Part shown: positions 22,527 to 25,681 of the stretch, piece after piece
How positions within the stretch are numbered: position 1 is the first letter of the stretch
How the letters are laid out: each line of letters opens with the position of its first letter
NCBI GenBank assembly: GCA_039934475.1
Contig: JBDTMC010000050.1
Span: 1-25,681 of the forward strand
Length of the DNA: 25,681 nucleotides
Origin: JBDTMC01 sp039934475
GTDB taxonomy: Bacteria; Acidobacteriota; Terriglobia; Bryobacterales; Bryobacteraceae
Reading direction: 5' to 3'
The notes under the pieces: model-generated
What the model saw: the letters and a program-made list of their open reading frames with translations, nothing else
What the model was told of the DNA's origin: nothing
Database searches by the model: none
Made by a program: the position numbers and the translations under genes

Positions 22527-25500
22527 TCACAGCGTGCCCATAATCCGGCGCACTTCCGCGATCGCGCTGCTGCGCCCCAGTTCGGCCTGCAAAAGGTCGG
22601 CTTCCGTCGCGGCCAGAGCGCCTTCCGCATCCAGAACCACGGAGCGATTCGAGGTTCCCGCTTCCACCTGATCGCCGGCGACGCGTCGTGCCTCGCGCCG
22701 CGCCGCCACCGAATCGTTGGCAGCGGCAACCGCAGTCTCCGCCCGCCGCACCTTGCGCACGCTCTTTTCCAAATCGATCTTCACCCGGCTCCGCAGCCGT
22801 TTCAAGTTCTCCTCGGCCTGCGCCACCTGCATCTCGCGTTCTCCCACCACCGCGCTCCGTTTGCCGAAATCGAAGATAGACCACTTCATCTGAAATCCGA
22901 CGGCCGCGTTATTCCGCGATAACAGGGGAACTCCAGTCTGATAGATGTGCTGTGCGAACGCCCCTACCTCGGGAATATATTCAGCGCGGGCGCCCCGTAA
23001 ACCAGCGTGAGCCTTTTCCAAGGTCTGCTCGGCCGCCTTGATCTCCGGGTTGTCCCTGACGGCAGTCACCACCGCTTCCTCCAAACCCGCAACCGTATCG
23101 TCACTGATAGGCCGCGCCAACGCCACTTCGCTCTCCAGCGGCAGGCCCAGCAGGTCATTGAACTCCAGCCGCAGGTCGGCAATCGCGTCTTCCAGCGTTC
23201 CTAAGACTTGCCGCGCCTGCGACAACTGCGCCTTCCCTTCCACTTCCCGCAAGCGCAGCGCCGCACCCGCCTCCACGGCATTGCTCGCTTCTCCCAGGCG
23301 CTCTTCGCCAGCCTTGATTTGTAGTCGCAGCGCCTCGCCGCGACGTTCCATCGTCAACACCCCGTAGTACAACTCCTTCACCTTTTGGGCCACCTCATTG
23401 CCCGCGCGCCGCGCATCCTGACGCGCCCCCGCCGCTTCTGACCGCGCCACATCCACGCCGGCGCGGATGCGAAAGGCATGCGTAATCGGCTGCGAAATTG
23501 TGGTGGTGCTGAGCACGAACAGCTGATTCCCCAGCGGGATCGGGATGGTGACGGGCGGGATAGGCCCGGTTGCCGAAAAGACACCTAGCGCTCCGCGCGG
23601 AATATCAATTCGCTGGGTCTCCGCGAGCAATGCTGCCGTAGTGTCGTTCGAGACCGTGGGCAGGTACTTCGCCCGCGCGCCCTTTACCCGGTAATCCATC
23701 TCGCGCGCCCGTAGGTTCGCCAGTTTGACCACCGAACTCTGCTTCTCTGCCAGCGCCACCGCCTCGTCCAGGGTAATCCGCCGCGGTTGCGCGGGACACG
23801 TCCCAGCCACCGCCAGCGCGAGTACGACGGCAGTAACCATTCCTGGTGACACCTTCGCCCGGTGCGTCACCACATACAGGATGGGGATAACCACCAGCGT
23901 GAAGAACATCGAGCCGATCAGTCCGAAGGCGATGGCGCTTGCCAGCGGCGACCACAGGCTCGACCCTGAAAGAATCATTGGCGTGACGCCCACCGCTGCC
24001 GCCATCGTTGTCAGGAAGATCGGTCGCAGCCGCCGCTCCCCAGCTTCGAGAGCCGCCTCTTCGATGGCTGTGCCCGACTGCACGCGAACATGAATGTAGT
24101 CGATGAGGATGATGGCGTTGCGAACGACTACTCCGCCCAGGCTGACAATCCCTAGGAATGCCGTAAAGCCGAAAGCGTTGCGCGTCAGCAGTAGCCCCAC
24201 CGCGGCGCCCGGCAGCGCCAGTGGAATCGCCGCCATGACGATGAGCGGATCCAGCGCAGAGCGGAATTGAAACAGCAGGATCAAATAGATCACCACCAGG
24301 CTAATCAGCAATGCGTGTAACATCTCCTTGAAGGTCTCCTGCTGGTTCTCATACTCGCCGCCGAATGCCAGACTGTATCCCGCCGGCAGCGCCACCCGTC
24401 GAATGGCGGGCCCGGCTGCCTGTAGCACTTCGCTCGCCAGGTGTCCGGCTTCGGGGAAAGCCCGCACGGTCAAGGTGCGTACTCCGTTCCGCCGCACAAT
24501 TCGGCCCGGCTCCCAAGCGGCGTGAAAATCCGCCACGCTGCCCAGCGGCACGCGAGCACCCGTCAACAACGAAGTGACATAGGTATCGGCAACATTGTCG
24601 AAGCTCTGTCTACGAGCCGGCGTCAGCCGCAGCACGACATCGATATCGCGGTCGCCTTCCCAATACGTCGTCACCGGCGCGCCTTCAAACGCTCCCGCCA
24701 GTTGCCGTGCAATCGAACCGTTGGTCAGCCCCAGCCGGTTGGCAACCTCTTCCCGCACATCCACCTTCAGCCGGTACGCGTCTTCGTGCCAGTCCGTATG
24801 AATGTAGGTGGCGCCCGCCGTCCTGTGCAGAACGTCTTCAATGGCCTCGCCCGCGCGTCGCAGGGCGGCCGTATCCTCCCCCGATACACGTACCTCCAAT
24901 GGCGCCTCCATCACCTGCCCCTGCTGTAGCTCTTTCACTTGCAGTTTGGCCTCCGGCGCGGCCGCGGGAAGCTTCCGGCGCAGGGCCGCCACCAAGCGCG
25001 GAGTCTGCTCTGCCGAAGCGGTGCTTACCAGCAACTGCGCGTAATTCGCCGCCGGCAACTGCGGATTCACGTTGTAGTAGAAACGTGGTGCGCTGCTACC
25101 GACGAAGCTGGAGTAACCCGTGATTCCCTGTTCGGCTTTCAGCGCGGTTTCTACATTCCGTACCGCCTTGTCGGTCGCTTCCACCTTCGATCCTTCCGGC
25201 AGCCAGACGTCGATCACGAACTGGTCGCGCTCGGCCAACGGGAAGAATTGTTGCGGCAGAACCTTCAATATCGCGGCCCCGGCCAGGAAGGCCACCGCAC
25301 CCCCGAAAATAGCCAGCTTTTTGTGACGCATCGCCCGTACGATCGCCCCGTTGTAGAACTGCTGCATGTAGTCTAGCGGCGAGCGCCGGCGGTGCCGCTC
25401 TGCTCCGTCATGATCCGCATGCAAGCCGGTCTTAATGAAGAAACGGCACAGCAGCGGCGTCAACAGCATGGCCACGGCAAAGGAACTGCCCAGCGCGAAC

Positions 25501-25681
25501 GCCACAGCCAGGGGAAGTGCTCTAATGAATTCGCCCACCGCGCCCGATAGCGTGAGCAATGGCAGAAAGGAGCCGATGATGGTCAGCGTCGCCGCCAGTA
25601 CCGGGACTGCCAGTTCGGTGGCGCTCCGCCACGCCGCTTCCGCCGCCGCTACCCCGCGATCCAGCAACTCCACATAGTTAT
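22527..25681 (-). CDS. RND efflux permease fused in frame to a TolC-family outer-membrane protein (5' end off window)
   Basis: Over 1050 codons are open to the window edge. The first in-window codons (NYVELLDRG) match the stretch just after RND helix 4, so roughly 400 residues lie outside. RND helices 5-12 are visible, for example LAVPVLAATLTIIGSFLPLL, LLISLVVIYLILLFQFRS and GLIGSMFFTLVVIPILYVV, with a periplasmic loop (LPQQFFPLAERDQFVIDVWL) between helices 7 and 8. After VVTHRAK an extra hydrophobic segment follows (MVTAVVLALAVAGTCPAQ), then a full TolC-type protein of about 420 residues (ITLDEAVALAEKQSSVVKLA ... AEVRRIMGTL) with long coiled coils. No stop separates the halves. An internal ATG at 23840, with AAGGTG nine bases before it, could start a free 437-residue TolC protein. 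The pump expels drugs, solvents or metals. An adaptor gene is not in the window. Confidence 0.88.
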   Translation of the reverse strand, partial: NYVELLDRGVAAAEAAWRSATELAVPVLAATLTIIGSFLPLLTLSGAVGEFIRALPLAVAFALGSSFAVAMLLTPLLCRFFIKTGLHADHDGAERHRRRSPLDYMQQFYNGAIVRAMRHKKLAIFGGAVAFLAGAAILKVLPQQFFPLAERDQFVIDVWLPEGSKVEATDKAVRNVETALKAEQGITGYSSFVGSSAPRFYYNVNPQLPAANYAQLLVSTASAEQTPRLVAALRRKLPAAAPEAKLQVKELQQGQVMEAPLEVRVSGEDTAALRRAGEAIEDVLHRTAGATYIHTDWHEDAYRLKVDVREEVANRLGLTNGSIARQLAGAFEGAPVTTYWEGDRDIDVVLRLTPARRQSFDNVADTYVTSLLTGARVPLGSVADFHAAWEPGRIVRRNGVRTLTVRAFPEAGHLASEVLQAAGPAIRRVALPAGYSLAFGGEYENQQETFKEMLHALLISLVVIYLILLFQFRSALDPLIVMAAIPLALPGAAVGLLLTRNAFGFTAFLGIVSLGGVVVRNAIILIDYIHVRVQSGTAIEEAALEAGERRLRPIFLTTMAAAVGVTPMILSGSSLWSPLASAIAFGLIGSMFFTLVVIPILYVVTHRAKVSPGMVTAVVLALAVAGTCPAQPRRITLDEAVALAEKQSSVVKLANLRAREMDYRVKGARAKYLPTVSNDTTAALLAETQRIDIPRGALGVFSATGPIPPVTIPIPLGNQLFVLSTTTISQPITHAFRIRAGVDVARSEAAGARQDARRAGNEVAQKVKELYYGVLTMERRGEALRLQIKAGEERLGEASNAVEAGAALRLREVEGKAQLSQARQVLGTLEDAIADLRLEFNDLLGLPLESEVALARPISDDTVAGLEEAVVTAVRDNPEIKAAEQTLEKAHAGLRGARAEYIPEVGAFAQHIYQTGVPLLSRNNAAVGFQMKWSIFDFGKRSAVVGEREMQVAQAEENLKRLRSRVKIDLEKSVRKVRRAETAVAAANDSVAARREARRVAGDQVEAGTSNRSVVLDAEGALAATEADLLQAELGRSSAIAEVRRIMGTL

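Noticed and set aside
1..25681. tRNA, rRNA, CRISPR arrays, insertion sequences, phage or attachment sites
   Set aside because: Scanned by eye for transposase motifs, spaced repeats and tRNA arms; none found, though a covariance-model scan would be decisive.

Overview
The window is about 25.7 kb of dense, fairly GC-rich bacterial DNA with no rRNA, tRNA, CRISPR array or insertion sequence that I can see. Several traits point to a soil-type Acidobacteriota, probably near Solibacter/Bryobacter. They are an exported Gfo/Idh/MocA oxidoreductase and an exported GH51 enzyme with Tat-like signals, several ECF sigma/anti-sigma cassettes, a very large secreted multidomain lipase-like protein, and many small exported proteins. 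This placement is inference from gene content, not from a marker gene.

Layout. A divergent pair opens the window: a truncated DinB-family gene (-) and an ECF sigma factor (+, 320-862) coupled to a four-helix membrane protein (859-1458). The plus-strand block continues with an exported formamidase/acetamidase homologue, a GH51 arabinofuranosidase, a short AtzG/GatC-like gene (4109-4288) coupled to an amidase, an exported Gfo/Idh/MocA oxidoreductase, and a second ECF sigma factor coupled to an RskA-type anti-sigma factor (ends 8391). A convergent minus-strand operon follows (8400-14281). It encodes an AddAB-type helicase-nuclease whose two subunits both carry a candidate four-cysteine iron-sulfur signature. 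A lone plus-strand gene (14584-17760) encodes a 1058-residue exported lipase-like protein with seven propeller-like repeats, a dockerin-like Ca-binding segment and an FnIII-like end, closed by a strong intrinsic terminator.

The rest is on the minus strand. It holds a small protein with a predicted beta-alpha-beta-beta-alpha-beta fold behind an attenuator-like leader RNA (17832-18257). Next is a sigma / anti-sigma / CpxP-like three-gene cassette (20105 to 18430). Then come an M55 peptidase, a LolA-like protein and a small exported protein. The last gene is a 5'-truncated RND efflux pump fused in frame to a complete TolC-family protein (22527-25681).

How parts work together. Three sigma cassettes suggest envelope or extracytoplasmic signalling as a theme; the third resembles the CnrYXH logic of sigma factor, anti-sigma factor and periplasmic sensor. 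AddAB is a stand-alone recombination/repair operon. Most remaining genes act in the periplasm or outside the cell. Several genes have a TAnAAT box only 5-10 nt before the ATG, which suggests leaderless or near-leaderless transcription. The least expected items are the RND-TolC fusion, the leader RNA at about 18192-18257, the modular lipase, and the short gene coupled to the amidase.
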